Source of the DNA: an uncultured Lachnospiraceae bacterium | GTDB taxonomy: Bacteria > Bacillota > Clostridia > Lachnospirales > Lachnospiraceae | Length of the DNA: 52,945 bases | Assembly: GCA_910585075.1 (NCBI GenBank) | Contig: CAJUED010000026.1 | Span: 1 to 52,945, forward strand | Direction: 5' to 3' | Shown: positions 25,979-33,679 of the stretch, one piece after another | Layout: every line of letters starts with the position of its first letter | How positions within the stretch are numbered: the stretch's first letter is position 1 | Notes under the pieces: generated by a model | What the model was told of the DNA's origin: nothing | Database searches by the model: none | What the model saw: only the letters and a program-made list of their open reading frames with translations | Program-made: the position numbers and the translations under genes

Positions 25979-26938
25979 ATGGAAAAACCTAACATTTTAA
26001 TTATTGGCAGCATTTTTATGGATCTTATCTTTGAAGGGATTCCAAAACTTGCTGAATTCGGAGAATCTATTTCATGCAAAAGCTATTCTTATGTTCCTGG
26101 CGGAAAAGGAGCAAATCAAGCCGTAGCCGCTGCACGTGCAGGTGCATGTGTAACGATGGTTGGACATTTGGGAGATGACTATAATGGTCATATCCTATGG
26201 AATAACCTAAACAATTTGGGGATTAATATGCAGGATACCCCTTTGAATCCCAATACATTAACGGGTCTTGCTCCCGTGCTAATCGAAGAAAAAAGCGGGA
26301 AATATGCTTCCTATAATGTTATGGGGGGAAATAATTTAATTACGCCGGAGCAGGTAAAACAGGCCTTGAACCGCCAAAAATATGATATGATTTTAATTCA
26401 ATTAGAAATGCCCTTAGAAACCGTCTATCAAACCTTCGAAATGGCTTCAAAACAAAACATTCCAGTATTTTTAGATGCTGGGCCTGCCATGACTATTCCG
26501 CTCGAAAGGTTACATGGCATTTTTGTCATTTCTCCAAACGAAGTAGAAACAAAAGCTTTAACAGGGATTCTTCCTGATACATTAGAACACGCACAAAAAG
26601 CTGCTCAAAAGATCTTCGAAATTGTTCATCCTTGCCATGTGATTTTGAAGCTGGGAGCCCGAGGTGCCTTCTATTATAATGGAATTACTTCAAAACTGAT
26701 TCCTGCCTTTCAGGATATTACTGCTATTGATTCTACTGCTGCAGGTGATACATTTGGTGGTGCTTTCGCAACTGCATATTGTAATGGAATGACTATCTTA
26801 GATGCCATTTGTTATGCAAATGCAGCCGCGGCAATTTGCGTATCCCGTAAAGGTGGCGAGCCTGCCATTCCAACTGCATCAGAAATCTATACGTTTTTAG
26901 AAGCGCATAATATTAGTTTAAACACAGGAGGTTTTTAA
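25979..26938 (+). CDS. PfkB-family sugar kinase (ribokinase-like)
   Basis: It phosphorylates a sugar with ATP. I chose MEKPNILIIGS at 25979, with AAGGA 7 nt upstream; the open frame extends back to 25916 without support. The first PfkB signature GGKGANQAVAAARAG lies near residue 38, and the second, DSTAAGDTFGGAFATAY near residue 255, contains the catalytic Asp of AAGD. The 319-aa length fits ribokinase-like enzymes. Its TAA overlaps the ATG of the following SIS gene by one base, so kinase and isomerase are translationally coupled, supporting sequential steps. It follows the LacI gene after 129 bp. Confidence 0.9.
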   Translation: MEKPNILIIGSIFMDLIFEGIPKLAEFGESISCKSYSYVPGGKGANQAVAAARAGACVTMVGHLGDDYNGHILWNNLNNLGINMQDTPLNPNTLTGLAPVLIEEKSGKYASYNVMGGNNLITPEQVKQALNRQKYDMILIQLEMPLETVYQTFEMASKQNIPVFLDAGPAMTIPLERLHGIFVISPNEVETKALTGILPDTLEHAQKAAQKIFEIVHPCHVILKLGARGAFYYNGITSKLIPAFQDITAIDSTAAGDTFGGAFATAYCNGMTILDAICYANAAAAICVSRKGGEPAIPTASEIYTFLEAHNISLNTGGF

Positions 26939-27507
26939 TGGATCATCAATTTTCATATACATGCTGGAGTCAAAAAGTTATTGAAGAATGCAACCATGTA
27001 TTACTAGGTATAAAAGAAGAAGATGTAGAAAAGTATTTAGATATTTTAAAAGACAGTCACCGAATCTTTTTTATTGGTGTAGGGCGTGTTTTACTTTCCT
27101 TAAAATGCATCGCAAAGCGTTATAACCACCTAGGTATGAATTGTTCAATTGTTGGTGATATCACAGAGCCCGCTATTACTCCAGATGATGTACTTATTGT
27201 AGGAAGCGGCAGTGGAAATACTTTAATTCCAGTAGCCATTTCACAAAAGGCAAAATCTTTAGGGGCAACTGTAGTCCAAATCGGATGCAACGCTGATGGA
27301 AATGTGGGAAAAATCGCTGATTTGTTTATCCGAATTCCTGCTCAATCCAAAAAGCATCTTCCTGATGAAATAGCCAGTGAACAGCCAATGACCTCTCTAT
27401 TTGAACAAAGCCTACTTCTTTTTGGGGATATTACTGCGGCTATGATTATGTCGCGTAACAGTATTAATCCAGAGAAATTATGGCAATATCATGCAAATTT
27501 GGAATAA
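26938..27507 (+). CDS. SIS-domain protein, 6-phospho-3-hexuloisomerase (HxlB)-like
   Basis: HxlB interconverts 3-hexulose-6-P and fructose-6-P. This 189-aa protein has the single SIS fold: RIFFIGVGRVLLSLKCIAKR, then DVLIVGSGSGNTLIPVAISQ, and the typical FEQSLLLFGDITAAMIM. It ends WQYHANLE, very close to the RHANLE end of known hexuloisomerases. No hexulose-6-phosphate synthase (HxlA) is next to it, so formaldehyde fixation is not indicated. With the coupled kinase it more likely feeds a phosphorylated ketose into glycolysis. Other SIS sugar isomerases cannot be excluded. Confidence 0.82.
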   Translation: MDHQFSYTCWSQKVIEECNHVLLGIKEEDVEKYLDILKDSHRIFFIGVGRVLLSLKCIAKRYNHLGMNCSIVGDITEPAITPDDVLIVGSGSGNTLIPVAISQKAKSLGATVVQIGCNADGNVGKIADLFIRIPAQSKKHLPDEIASEQPMTSLFEQSLLLFGDITAAMIMSRNSINPEKLWQYHANLE

Positions 27508-27531
27508 CAATAGCTACATTATATTTGGGTA

Positions 27532-27636
27532 TTAGTCAGCATATGACTCGGTAAAGCAATTTTACCCATTTGCAGTCCGCATCCCTTAGAGCACTGGCAA
27601 GGCTGAAATTATGCTACCGACTCATTTACTGACTAA
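27532..27636. repeat. 105-bp element with imperfect terminal inverted repeats
   Basis: The left end TTAGTCAGCATATGACTCGG and the inverted right end TTAGTCAGTAAATGAGTCGG match at 16 of 20 positions, with the outer 8 bp perfect. It starts 25 bp after the hexuloisomerase stop and has no ORF. It looks like a miniature inverted-repeat element or a long hairpin that ends the transcript. Confidence 0.55.
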
Positions 27637-27669
27637 CACCTATATTTTCTGGCAAGCTTTATAAAACTG

Positions 27670-27958
27670 GCATGTTTTACCTACAATGGCGCTATTACTG
27701 CATTTGCCGGCCTTAATTCCGAAGTAAATAGGTCTGGTTCCTATGAGCAAAAAAGGAGCCCCCGCATCAAGACATGGTTCTGCAGAACTTAGAAAAACAC
27801 TTTTTCAGACCATGAACTGTCTTATCAAAACAATGCCGCAGGATGCCCCTGTTTATCTGTACATGGATAAGAAACAATCACAAGGTAAGCCTTATTACGT
27901 CTACATGATCACAAGCGCCAACAAGTTTTTACGCATTTACTACGGAAGATTAAAATAA
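27670..27958 (+). pseudogene. IS110-family transposase, C-terminal remnant
   Basis: The first frame reads GAITAFAGLNSEVNRSGSYE. A frame change at about 27743 leads to MSKKGAPASRHGSAELRKTL, then DAPVYLYMDKKQSQGKPYY and ITSANKFLRIYYGRLK. These match the IS116/IS110/IS902 C-terminal transposase domain (AFAGLDP..SG, K.MSKRGSP.LR.AL, YEKKRAEGK). The N-terminal DEDD part is missing, so this is a dead fragment. Confidence 0.75.
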
Positions 27959-28017
27959 TATCTTACTTTTTTCCACATTAGAGCTCGATTTTTTATTTGC
28001 AGGCTGATATTGTCTTA

Positions 28018-28121
28018 CATAACAAAAAGGACATCCCTCCAAAATTTCTTTTAGAAAAATGTCCTTGTAGGTACAAATATTTGAATAGATTCGCACAATC
28101 ATGAACGTACATCAGGGTATT
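28018..28121. repeat. 104-bp direct repeat, copy A
   Basis: 98 of 104 bases match copy B at 37556-37659, in the same orientation. On the minus strand both contain a frame M(I/V)VRI-SNICTYKDIFL-EILE-CPFCY and also a hairpin (AAGGACAT ... ATGTCCTT followed by T). Similarity stops sharply at both ends. Confidence 0.85.
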
Positions 28122-28189
28122 CAAGACTTTCAACGCCTGATTCTTCTCTTAAATCTTTTTAAATCTTCTCACGATTGGTACAGGATTTT

Positions 28190-28574
28190 CTATGTTTCTC
28201 TCACCTGTTTTAAACACAACTCAACCAGATTTGCAGAAATGTATATGTCTTTTTTCTGCCATTTGTTGCAATACAGGTTTCAGTTCATCAATATAACAGT
28301 TCTGTTTTACCTTTATTAAACGCCTAATCTTCCTGTCACTGGCAATTCCAAATACTTTGCATGCCTCTTGGCATTGGCATCATCTATGATAACCATATCC
28401 GCCGCAATTTCTTTCGCTAAAATCATTACCTCACCTCTCCATCACGTAGATGCGTTTTATACATGGTCTTCTCCATTTGGTTTCTGATTTTTTCACTCGA
28501 ATCCCGTCAAGCTCCAAATGCCTCACATAATTTAGCACAATCAGTGGTGTTGCGTTCACTACCACCTTACGCAT
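28190..28574 (-). pseudogene. Decayed DUF3368/PIN-type toxin
   Basis: The gene begins MRKVVVNATPLIVLNYVRHL at 28574, the PIN-like N-terminus of DUF3368 toxins with its first Asn/Asp position. After an internal deletion the sequence resumes as MYKTHLRDGEV, shifts frame into MILAKEIAADMVIIDDANAK then RHAKYLELPVTGRLGV, and shifts again to CYIDELKPVLQQMAEK and DIYISANLVELCLKQVRET with a TAG. At least three frame changes make it dead. Its ATG overlaps the stop of the upstream antitoxin frame (ATGCGTAA), the usual coupled arrangement. Confidence 0.75.
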
Positions 28575-28740
28575 TTTCCAATTCCTCCATGAATTCATTT
28601 TCTGAGCCAAAAGAGAATATTGAAACACCATTCATGCCAAGATACTGTACAAATTCTTCTTTCGTCATTTCTGCAACACTGGTACAATATCCCAGTGATA
28701 CTTTTTGTTTTTATGTAAATCCTTTGCCAACACTTTTTTA
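28567..28740 (-). pseudogene. Decayed UPF0175-type antitoxin
   Basis: The frame VSLGYCTSVAEMTKEEFVQY, then LGMNGVSIFSFGSENEFMEE and LENA with TAA, is the C-terminal two thirds of a UPF0175 antitoxin. Upstream, LAKDLHKNKK is in another frame (one base lost), and no start with a good site is visible. UPF0175 proteins commonly pair with the DUF3368 toxin found directly downstream. Confidence 0.7.
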
Positions 28741-29180
28741 TATAATCAGCACCCCCAAAAATAAAAGCCGTTTTAAAATAAGCATGATAGCTTGATTTTC
28801 TTCAAATGAGCTTTCTGATGCATCTATTATTTAAAAACTTTTTAATTATACTCCCTCAGCTGTAATCCGCACAATTAGATTTTTAGAATTCTGATGACTC
28901 ATTTCCTCCATTTCTTATTTTTCTTTGCTACCATAACGCGCTTGCAGTATAGCTACTCATTTCCACAGCCTTCATCAAATGGAAATACAAACATTTCCGC
29001 TTAGCCAATTGTACGCCCAAAAGGCCTTGAAAGGGATACATCCTGACCTCTAGGCCAAGAGAGCAGGGCACTCATACCAGAGAACCTGAAACAATCAGTT
29101 TAAAACCAATCATTCTATCCATTAACCTATACGAGCATATCACAGGCTGACAACATAAAATTCTCAGCCCTTATTTTCTT
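28741..29180. other. Gene-poor stretch between the TA remnant and the XRE gene
   Basis: About 440 bp. A minus-strand GGAGGAA-ATG opens only an 18-codon frame (MSHQNSKNLIVRITAEGV) near 28904. A partly tRNA-like string occurs at 29081-29137 but lacks a closing T-arm and acceptor. Otherwise nothing recognisable. Confidence 0.4.
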
Positions 29181-29435
29181 TCATGCGCTGATCTGAGCCC
29201 TAACATTTACATCAATTACAATGATAGCGTCCATCGGAACCTCCAGCACTGCTGCCAGCACCACCAAATTATCGATTGTTGGCATTGCAGTTCCATGCTG
29301 CCACTTGTAAATTGCCTGCGGAGTCGCAAATCCGAAGATATCCTGCAAATCCCTGACAGTAAGTCCTGCCGCCTTTCTCAGCCTTGTTATATTTCTTCCG
29401 GTCGCTGCCATGTCGATGGCAGGTATATTAGACAT
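29181..29435 (-). CDS. XRE-family helix-turn-helix regulator
   Basis: The start MSNIPAIDMAATGRNITRLR at 29435 has GGAGGAAGAA directly upstream. The 84-aa protein is a single Cro/CI-type domain: LRKAAGLTVRDLQDIFGF then ATPQAIYKWQHGTAMPTIDN and LVVLAAVLEVPMDAIIV. It lies 49 bp downstream of rtcB, apparently in the same transcript, so it may regulate this group. No operator was identified. Confidence 0.85.
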   Translation of the reverse strand: MSNIPAIDMAATGRNITRLRKAAGLTVRDLQDIFGFATPQAIYKWQHGTAMPTIDNLVVLAAVLEVPMDAIIVIDVNVRAQISA

Positions 29436-29484
29436 TTCTTCCTCCATTTCTGCTCCCCGCAGACAGAGGAAGAATATCCTCCGT

Positions 29485-30699
29485 CTACTCAGAAGCCTTA
29501 AAGTTATAAACAGGTTTCATCACATCGATGACATCTACAGACTCCCTGATCACATCAATGATGTCCTCAATGCTCTTGTACGCCATCGGCGCCTCGTCCA
29601 ATGTATTTTCGTTAATGGAAGTAGTATAAATACCCTTCATTGTCTCTTTGTACTCATCCATGCTAAGTTCATGCTTTGCCTTCGTTCTGGACATAATCCT
29701 TCCTGCTCCATGAGGCGCGGAATAATTCCACTCCGGATTTCCCTTACCGACTGCCAACACACTTCCATCTCTCATATTAATTGGAATCAGCACTTTCTCT
29801 CCATGATGGGCTGCTATTGCGCCCTTTCTTAAAATCATTTCCTCCGTATCAATATAATTATGAATCGTATGGAAGGCATCGCTCCCCGTCATTCTTGTTC
29901 TTTCCAGAATAATTTCAGCTATCTTCTCTCTGCTTCGTCTTGCAAATGCCTGGCAAATCTCTACGTCATGAAGATAATCCTCAAGATATTTTCCGCTTAA
30001 GAAGCACAAATCCTCCGGCATACTTGTTTCGGATTCGTAGACCTTCCAATGGAGATTCTTTAACGCAGCCTGTATTTCATTCCTACGCCCCTGCTCCTTG
30101 TAGGTTCTGATGATTGCATCACGCTTCTCCAGGTAATCTCCATAACCTCTGTTAAGATTAACAGCCAGTCGCTGATAAAGCTCCGCAACCTGCTTGCCAA
30201 GATTTCTGGTTCCTGAATGGATGATCAGATACTTTGTGCCATCTGCTGCTTCATCAATCTCAATAAAATGATTTCCACCGCCAAGCGTACCAAGCGATCT
30301 CTCCAATCGCTTTGTGTCCTTGAGTTCTCTGTAGCAGCGAAGATTCGTAAGATCAAATCGCTCCTGGCGGCCTTCCCACACATTTCTTCCGGATGGAATA
30401 AAGTGAGCCGCCTCATCAACCTTCTCAAAGTCGATATCCCTCTTTCCAAGATTTACCGTATACATACCGCAACCGATATCCACCCCAACAACATTAGGTA
30501 CAGCCTTATCGGTAATCGTCATTGTGGTTCCGATAGTGCAGCCCTTACCTGCATGAACATCCGGCATGATTCTGATCCTTGAACCTTCTGTCATTGCGTA
30601 ATCGCACATGCGCCTAATCTGCTCTATCGCGTCATCTTCTACTACTCTCGCATAGCAGATAGCCGTATTAACCTTTCCCTTGATTTCTAACTTATCCAT
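29485..30699 (-). CDS. rtcB: RtcB-family RNA ligase
   Basis: RtcB joins RNA 3'-phosphate or 2',3'-cyclic phosphate ends to 5'-OH ends, using GTP and Mn2+. The 404-aa protein keeps the metal ligands and active site: DVHAGKG (residues 47-53), GVDIGCGM with Asp74 and Cys77, GGGNHFIE with His144, HSGTRNLG with His161, and the guanylylated His330 in APHGAGR. The start is at 30699, behind GAAGGGAAC. It is the shorter bacterial type. No rtcA, archease or sigma-54 rtcR is nearby; its neighbours are the XRE, VWA and macro-domain genes. Healing of cleaved tRNA or rRNA is the expected role. Confidence 0.93.
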   Translation of the reverse strand: MDKLEIKGKVNTAICYARVVEDDAIEQIRRMCDYAMTEGSRIRIMPDVHAGKGCTIGTTMTITDKAVPNVVGVDIGCGMYTVNLGKRDIDFEKVDEAAHFIPSGRNVWEGRQERFDLTNLRCYRELKDTKRLERSLGTLGGGNHFIEIDEAADGTKYLIIHSGTRNLGKQVAELYQRLAVNLNRGYGDYLEKRDAIIRTYKEQGRRNEIQAALKNLHWKVYESETSMPEDLCFLSGKYLEDYLHDVEICQAFARRSREKIAEIILERTRMTGSDAFHTIHNYIDTEEMILRKGAIAAHHGEKVLIPINMRDGSVLAVGKGNPEWNYSAPHGAGRIMSRTKAKHELSMDEYKETMKGIYTTSINENTLDEAPMAYKSIEDIIDVIRESVDVIDVMKPVYNFKASE

Positions 30700-30915
30700 A
30701 TTTTAGTTCCCTTCTTTCTCAATACATTGGACAATACCTGTCTTGATTCGGATTACGTATTCTCACGGACATTACAGTAAATGCAAAGTCCCGGGCCATA
30801 CTTTACCCCGTCTTACCAGTCTGACTTATGTCTGTAAAAAAAAACGCCTATAATGTGTATTCACACAAGATAAGCGGTTAAAAAATCTATGTATCCGGCT
30901 GTCTCTGCCTATCCA
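30700..30915. other. Upstream region of rtcB
   Basis: 216 bp with no gene. On the minus strand there is a GTGTGAATACACATT inverted repeat followed by a TATAGG string and a T9 run (near 30839-30870), possibly a promoter or hairpin. I could not fix a clear -35/-10 pair. Confidence 0.35.
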
Positions 30916-31068
30916 CTACGACAGACCTGCATCCTTCATCACAGTATTCCTTTCAAGCTCATACTTATCTGAACACACAAAGCCAAAGCCCCACCCTTCT
31001 CTGCAATCAGGCGCCGCGTTTTTCAGACTTTCCGGATATAGATAACTTGAACGAATAGCTGTAAACAT
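30916..31068 (-). CDS. Possible 50-aa protein between the VWA and rtcB genes
   Basis: ATG at 31068 behind AAAGGA opens MFTAIRSSYLYPESLKNAAP, then DCREGWGFGFVCSDKYELER and NTVMKDAGLS, with a TAG stop. The composition is protein-like (aromatic and charged residues in balance) and it reads in the same direction as its neighbours. I do not recognise it. It may be a complete micro-protein or the front of a larger lost gene. Confidence 0.4.
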   Translation of the reverse strand: MFTAIRSSYLYPESLKNAAPDCREGWGFGFVCSDKYELERNTVMKDAGLS

Positions 31069-31235
31069 CTTTTTTCCTTTCCCGGATCCACATATTCGAA
31101 TCCGCTTTTCTTCTTTCTATATCGTACTTTATCACAAAATACTTTAGCTGTCATTATACTCGTGGTATAACTTTGTAACAGTTCTGCCCAGGACTTTGCA
31201 CTTGCTGGAAAGTCGCTATAAGCCCCCTTTTTATA

Positions 31236-31910
31236 TTATCTCCTGTTCTTATGCCTTTTCTCGTAATCCTCCCGGATTGGAGCACAGCAGGCTTCCATCA
31301 TCCTCGCGGTTTCTTTCCTGCTCTTGGATTTCCTCACTGCAGATACCGTCTCGGAAAGCACCTGATAGTTCAGTGCCGTCCCGACACTGTCACACTCATA
31401 ATTAATCGCCCTGTCCGCCCCGATGCCAAATCTTCCGGCAACCTCGATCGCATCTATATTCGCCCCGAGAAACAAAAACTCCCAACCGTACTTATTCTTC
31501 TCCTTCTCCACCATCTTCCTGACCTTCTTATAGTCATAGACGTGGCTGGAATTCTCCATACCATCTGTTGTGATGATGAACAATGTTTTCTCCGGTCTGT
31601 CTTCCTCTCCGGTCTGCTTGTGTACATTTGCAATATGGTGAATCGCCCCTCCAATTGCGTCCAGCAGTGCCGTACACCCACGCACATAATACTGCTTATC
31701 ATTCATCGGTTCCACCTTTGCCACCGGTACTCTGTCATAGAGTACTTCGCTCCGATCATCAAACAACACTGTAGAGATATAAGCTTCCCCTTCTTCCTTC
31801 CGCTGTTTTTCAATCATAGAGTTGAATCCCCCGATCGTGTCGCCTTCAAGTCCACTCATAGAACCGCTTCTGTCCAGGATGAAAACCACTTCCGTTAAAC
31901 CTTTACGCAT
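31236..31910 (-). CDS. VWA-domain protein (TerY-like)
   Basis: This 224-aa protein is essentially one von Willebrand A domain. The metal-ion-dependent adhesion site is complete: DRSGSMSG (Asp13, Ser15, Ser17), the Thr in GCTALLDAIGG and the Asp in TTDGMENSS. The start at 31910 has AAGGAGG. There is no signal or membrane segment, so it is cytoplasmic, like TerY-type VWA proteins that work with kinases, phosphatases or macro-domain proteins. It is flanked by the macro-domain gene upstream and rtcB downstream. The sequence GCGTGGGTGTACGGCACTGC, coding the CTAL region, shows no frame damage. Confidence 0.85.
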   Translation of the reverse strand: MRKGLTEVVFILDRSGSMSGLEGDTIGGFNSMIEKQRKEEGEAYISTVLFDDRSEVLYDRVPVAKVEPMNDKQYYVRGCTALLDAIGGAIHHIANVHKQTGEEDRPEKTLFIITTDGMENSSHVYDYKKVRKMVEKEKNKYGWEFLFLGANIDAIEVAGRFGIGADRAINYECDSVGTALNYQVLSETVSAVRKSKSRKETARMMEACCAPIREDYEKRHKNRR

Positions 31911-31983
31911 AATATCGTCCTCCTTATGATCACTTCCACCTGCCGGTGTTTTCTCTCGTTGGGCTTATTATACGATAGTGATT

Positions 31984-32011
31984 AATAAAACAGGTCGCTC
32001 CCCCGGCGACC
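31984..32011 (-). terminator. Weak minus-strand terminator between macro and VWA genes
   Basis: GGTCGC pairs with GCGACC around a 7-nt loop, followed on the minus strand by TGTTTTATT. It suggests the VWA-rtcB part can be transcribed separately. A TATAAT string (31968-31973, minus strand) lies just beyond it without a clear -35. Confidence 0.5.
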
Positions 32012-32022
32012 TTCAAGTTTTA

Positions 32023-32109
32023 TGATATAATGAGCGTTAGTGAGGAGAGCATGCTTGCATGTTCGACGAGCGGCGAATGGCGATCATGAATCTACGATTC
32101 ATGATATAA
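32023..32109 (+). repeat. 87-bp structured repeat, copy 1
   Basis: 77 of 87 bases match copy 2 (39270-39356), which is in the opposite orientation. Each copy begins and ends with TGATATAA. A hairpin of ATCATGAATC and GATTCATGAT lies near its 3' end. In copy 2 the G-C pair in that stem has become A-T on both sides, so the pairing is kept. Its last bases encode the final Ile-Ile-Ser and stop of the macro-domain gene on the other strand. Confidence 0.85.
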
Positions 32110-33328
32110 TACATGGCAGTCCGTGCTCCTCAAGCTGAATATCCAGCTCAATCATGTCGTAAATCTCATTCTCAATAAAATACGAAAATATGATATCCGT
32201 CTTGTTACAAGGCGACAGGGCATATCCTGCTCTGGCCAGCAGATCCTTCGACTCGTCCAGATTCAGCTTTGCTCCCACACACAGGCATAGCGCCGTCAGT
32301 TTCTGCGGATGATAATCCGCGTTATTCTTGATTTTCGAGAAAATCTTCTTATCTACGATCGCCCTCTTATAGACCTCCGCATTCTCCATCTTCTTATCCT
32401 GTATCAGATACATCAGGTATTTAGAGAATGTATCTGACATATGTCTCATCCGTTCTTCCAGCCTGCTCTCATGTTCTCCTTCAAAATCAAGAAAATCCGA
32501 ATCCTCCGCCATAGCAGGGGCTATCATGCATTTTTCAAGCTGTGTCTCTGTTTTCTTCTTATCCTTCTTAAAAATGGAACCCAGCGTTGACAGCTTCACA
32601 GCATTTTTCGCTGAACCGGCAGGTATAGGAGCGGAGCCTACGCCAAAATCCGCCTGCTCCCTTCTCCGGACCTCCCCTGATCTTCGGTGTCTTCTTTCCA
32701 ACAGCCGCTCATTGGAAAGAAGTTCCGTGGCACTACTATCGGCAGCCTCTGCCAATTCGAAATACCCGTCGCCATATTCTTCCCCGCATATATCCTCAAC
32801 GTAATTCCGATCAATGTATTCTTCCAGATTCGGATAAAGCTTTCCCCCAAGAGACGTGGCTTTGTCATCGAAGACGACAAGGTAAATCTCCATCTCATGA
32901 TTCAGAAGAAACGCATGGATTTCATCCACAGCAATCCGCATCCCTTCTTCTTTCGGATATCCAAATCCGCCCGTAGAAATCAAAGGAAAAGCTATCGACT
33001 TGACTCCATTCTCCTCAGCCAACCTCAGACTCTCCCTATAACAGGAACGGAGCTTATCCTCCTCACCTTCATTTCCACCCATATAAAGCGGACTCACCGC
33101 ATGAATAATGTACTTCGCCGGAAGCCGAAATCCGGGTGTAATGAAGGCTTTCCCCTCCGGCACAAATCCCACCTTTTCCGTCCGATAAGCAAGCAGCTCA
33201 TCATACCCTGCCGCCTTGTAAACAGCACTGTCACACCCGGTTCCTACGGTCGCATGATCATTTGCCGTGTTCACAATGGCTTCCGTATTCATTTTTGTAA
33301 TGTCATTTCGGACAATCTTAAACGGCAT
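32099..33328 (-). CDS. Macro-domain protein with C-terminal helical domain
   Basis: Residues 1-170 are a macro domain, an ADP-ribose-binding fold: IVNTANDHATVGTGCDSAVY (about residues 18-37), PAKYIIHAVSPLY and FPLISTGGFGYPKEEG. The glycine loop reads GTGCD rather than GGGV, as in a subgroup found beside VWA genes. A charged linker (about residues 200-270, rich in Arg and Glu) leads to a helical domain of about 110 residues (MSDTFSKYLMYLIQDKKMEN, then KIFSKIKNNADYHPQKLTAL and LNLDESKDLLARAGYALS) that resembles an XRE-like fold. The start at 33328 is 3 bp after the small gene upstream, with GGAGGA inside that gene's end. The ADP-ribosyl target is unknown. Confidence 0.85.
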   Translation of the reverse strand: MPFKIVRNDITKMNTEAIVNTANDHATVGTGCDSAVYKAAGYDELLAYRTEKVGFVPEGKAFITPGFRLPAKYIIHAVSPLYMGGNEGEEDKLRSCYRESLRLAEENGVKSIAFPLISTGGFGYPKEEGMRIAVDEIHAFLLNHEMEIYLVVFDDKATSLGGKLYPNLEEYIDRNYVEDICGEEYGDGYFELAEAADSSATELLSNERLLERRHRRSGEVRRREQADFGVGSAPIPAGSAKNAVKLSTLGSIFKKDKKKTETQLEKCMIAPAMAEDSDFLDFEGEHESRLEERMRHMSDTFSKYLMYLIQDKKMENAEVYKRAIVDKKIFSKIKNNADYHPQKLTALCLCVGAKLNLDESKDLLARAGYALSPCNKTDIIFSYFIENEIYDMIELDIQLEEHGLPCIIS

Positions 33329-33331
33329 ATC

Positions 33332-33631
33332 TTATATCTCCTCCGTTCCCAGCCCATAGGAAAGCATCTCATTATAGCTGGCATTGGCCCCTTCGCTTAC
33401 TTTCTTTTCTCTCCACGCACCAATTTCACTGCAGATTGCCAGCATCTCATCCACGATCAGCTCCTCAGATTTAGGCTTCACATTAGAGAGATAAGCCGAC
33501 ATACGCCGCATTGCCTTCGGACTTCCCAGCTGCTTCGCAATCGCTTCACCAAGCTCCTTCGGGAACCCCAACTCCACAACATCTCTTACCAGTAAGTCCC
33601 TGGCCCGTGTCCATTCCTGCCTACCATCCAT
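33332..33631 (-). CDS. Small helical protein coupled to the macro-domain gene
   Basis: This 99-aa protein is mostly alpha-helical and charged: RARDLLVRDVVELGFPKELG, then AIAKQLGSPKAMRRMSAYLS, NVKPKSEELIVDEMLAICSE and ANASYNEMLSYGL. I do not recognise a named domain; the SPKAMRRMSAYL and IVDEMLAI stretches look conserved in Clostridia. It carries the ribosome binding site of the macro-domain gene in its last codons, so the two are translated together and may form a complex. Confidence 0.7.
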   Translation of the reverse strand: MDGRQEWTRARDLLVRDVVELGFPKELGEAIAKQLGSPKAMRRMSAYLSNVKPKSEELIVDEMLAICSEIGAWREKKVSEGANASYNEMLSYGLGTEEI

Positions 33632-33679
33632 CTTCTCATATCCTCAATTCTTTGCACAGGTTATTATTATATTAAAATC

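Noticed and set aside
29081..29137. Minus-strand string GGTTAATGGATAGAATG... with an ATTGG/CTGAT stem and a TTTTAAA loop looks like tRNA D- and anticodon arms, with a UUA (stop-reading) anticodon.
   Set aside because: The T-arm does not close, the acceptor stem does not pair and the D-stem is poor. It is a chance likeness or a degenerate fragment.
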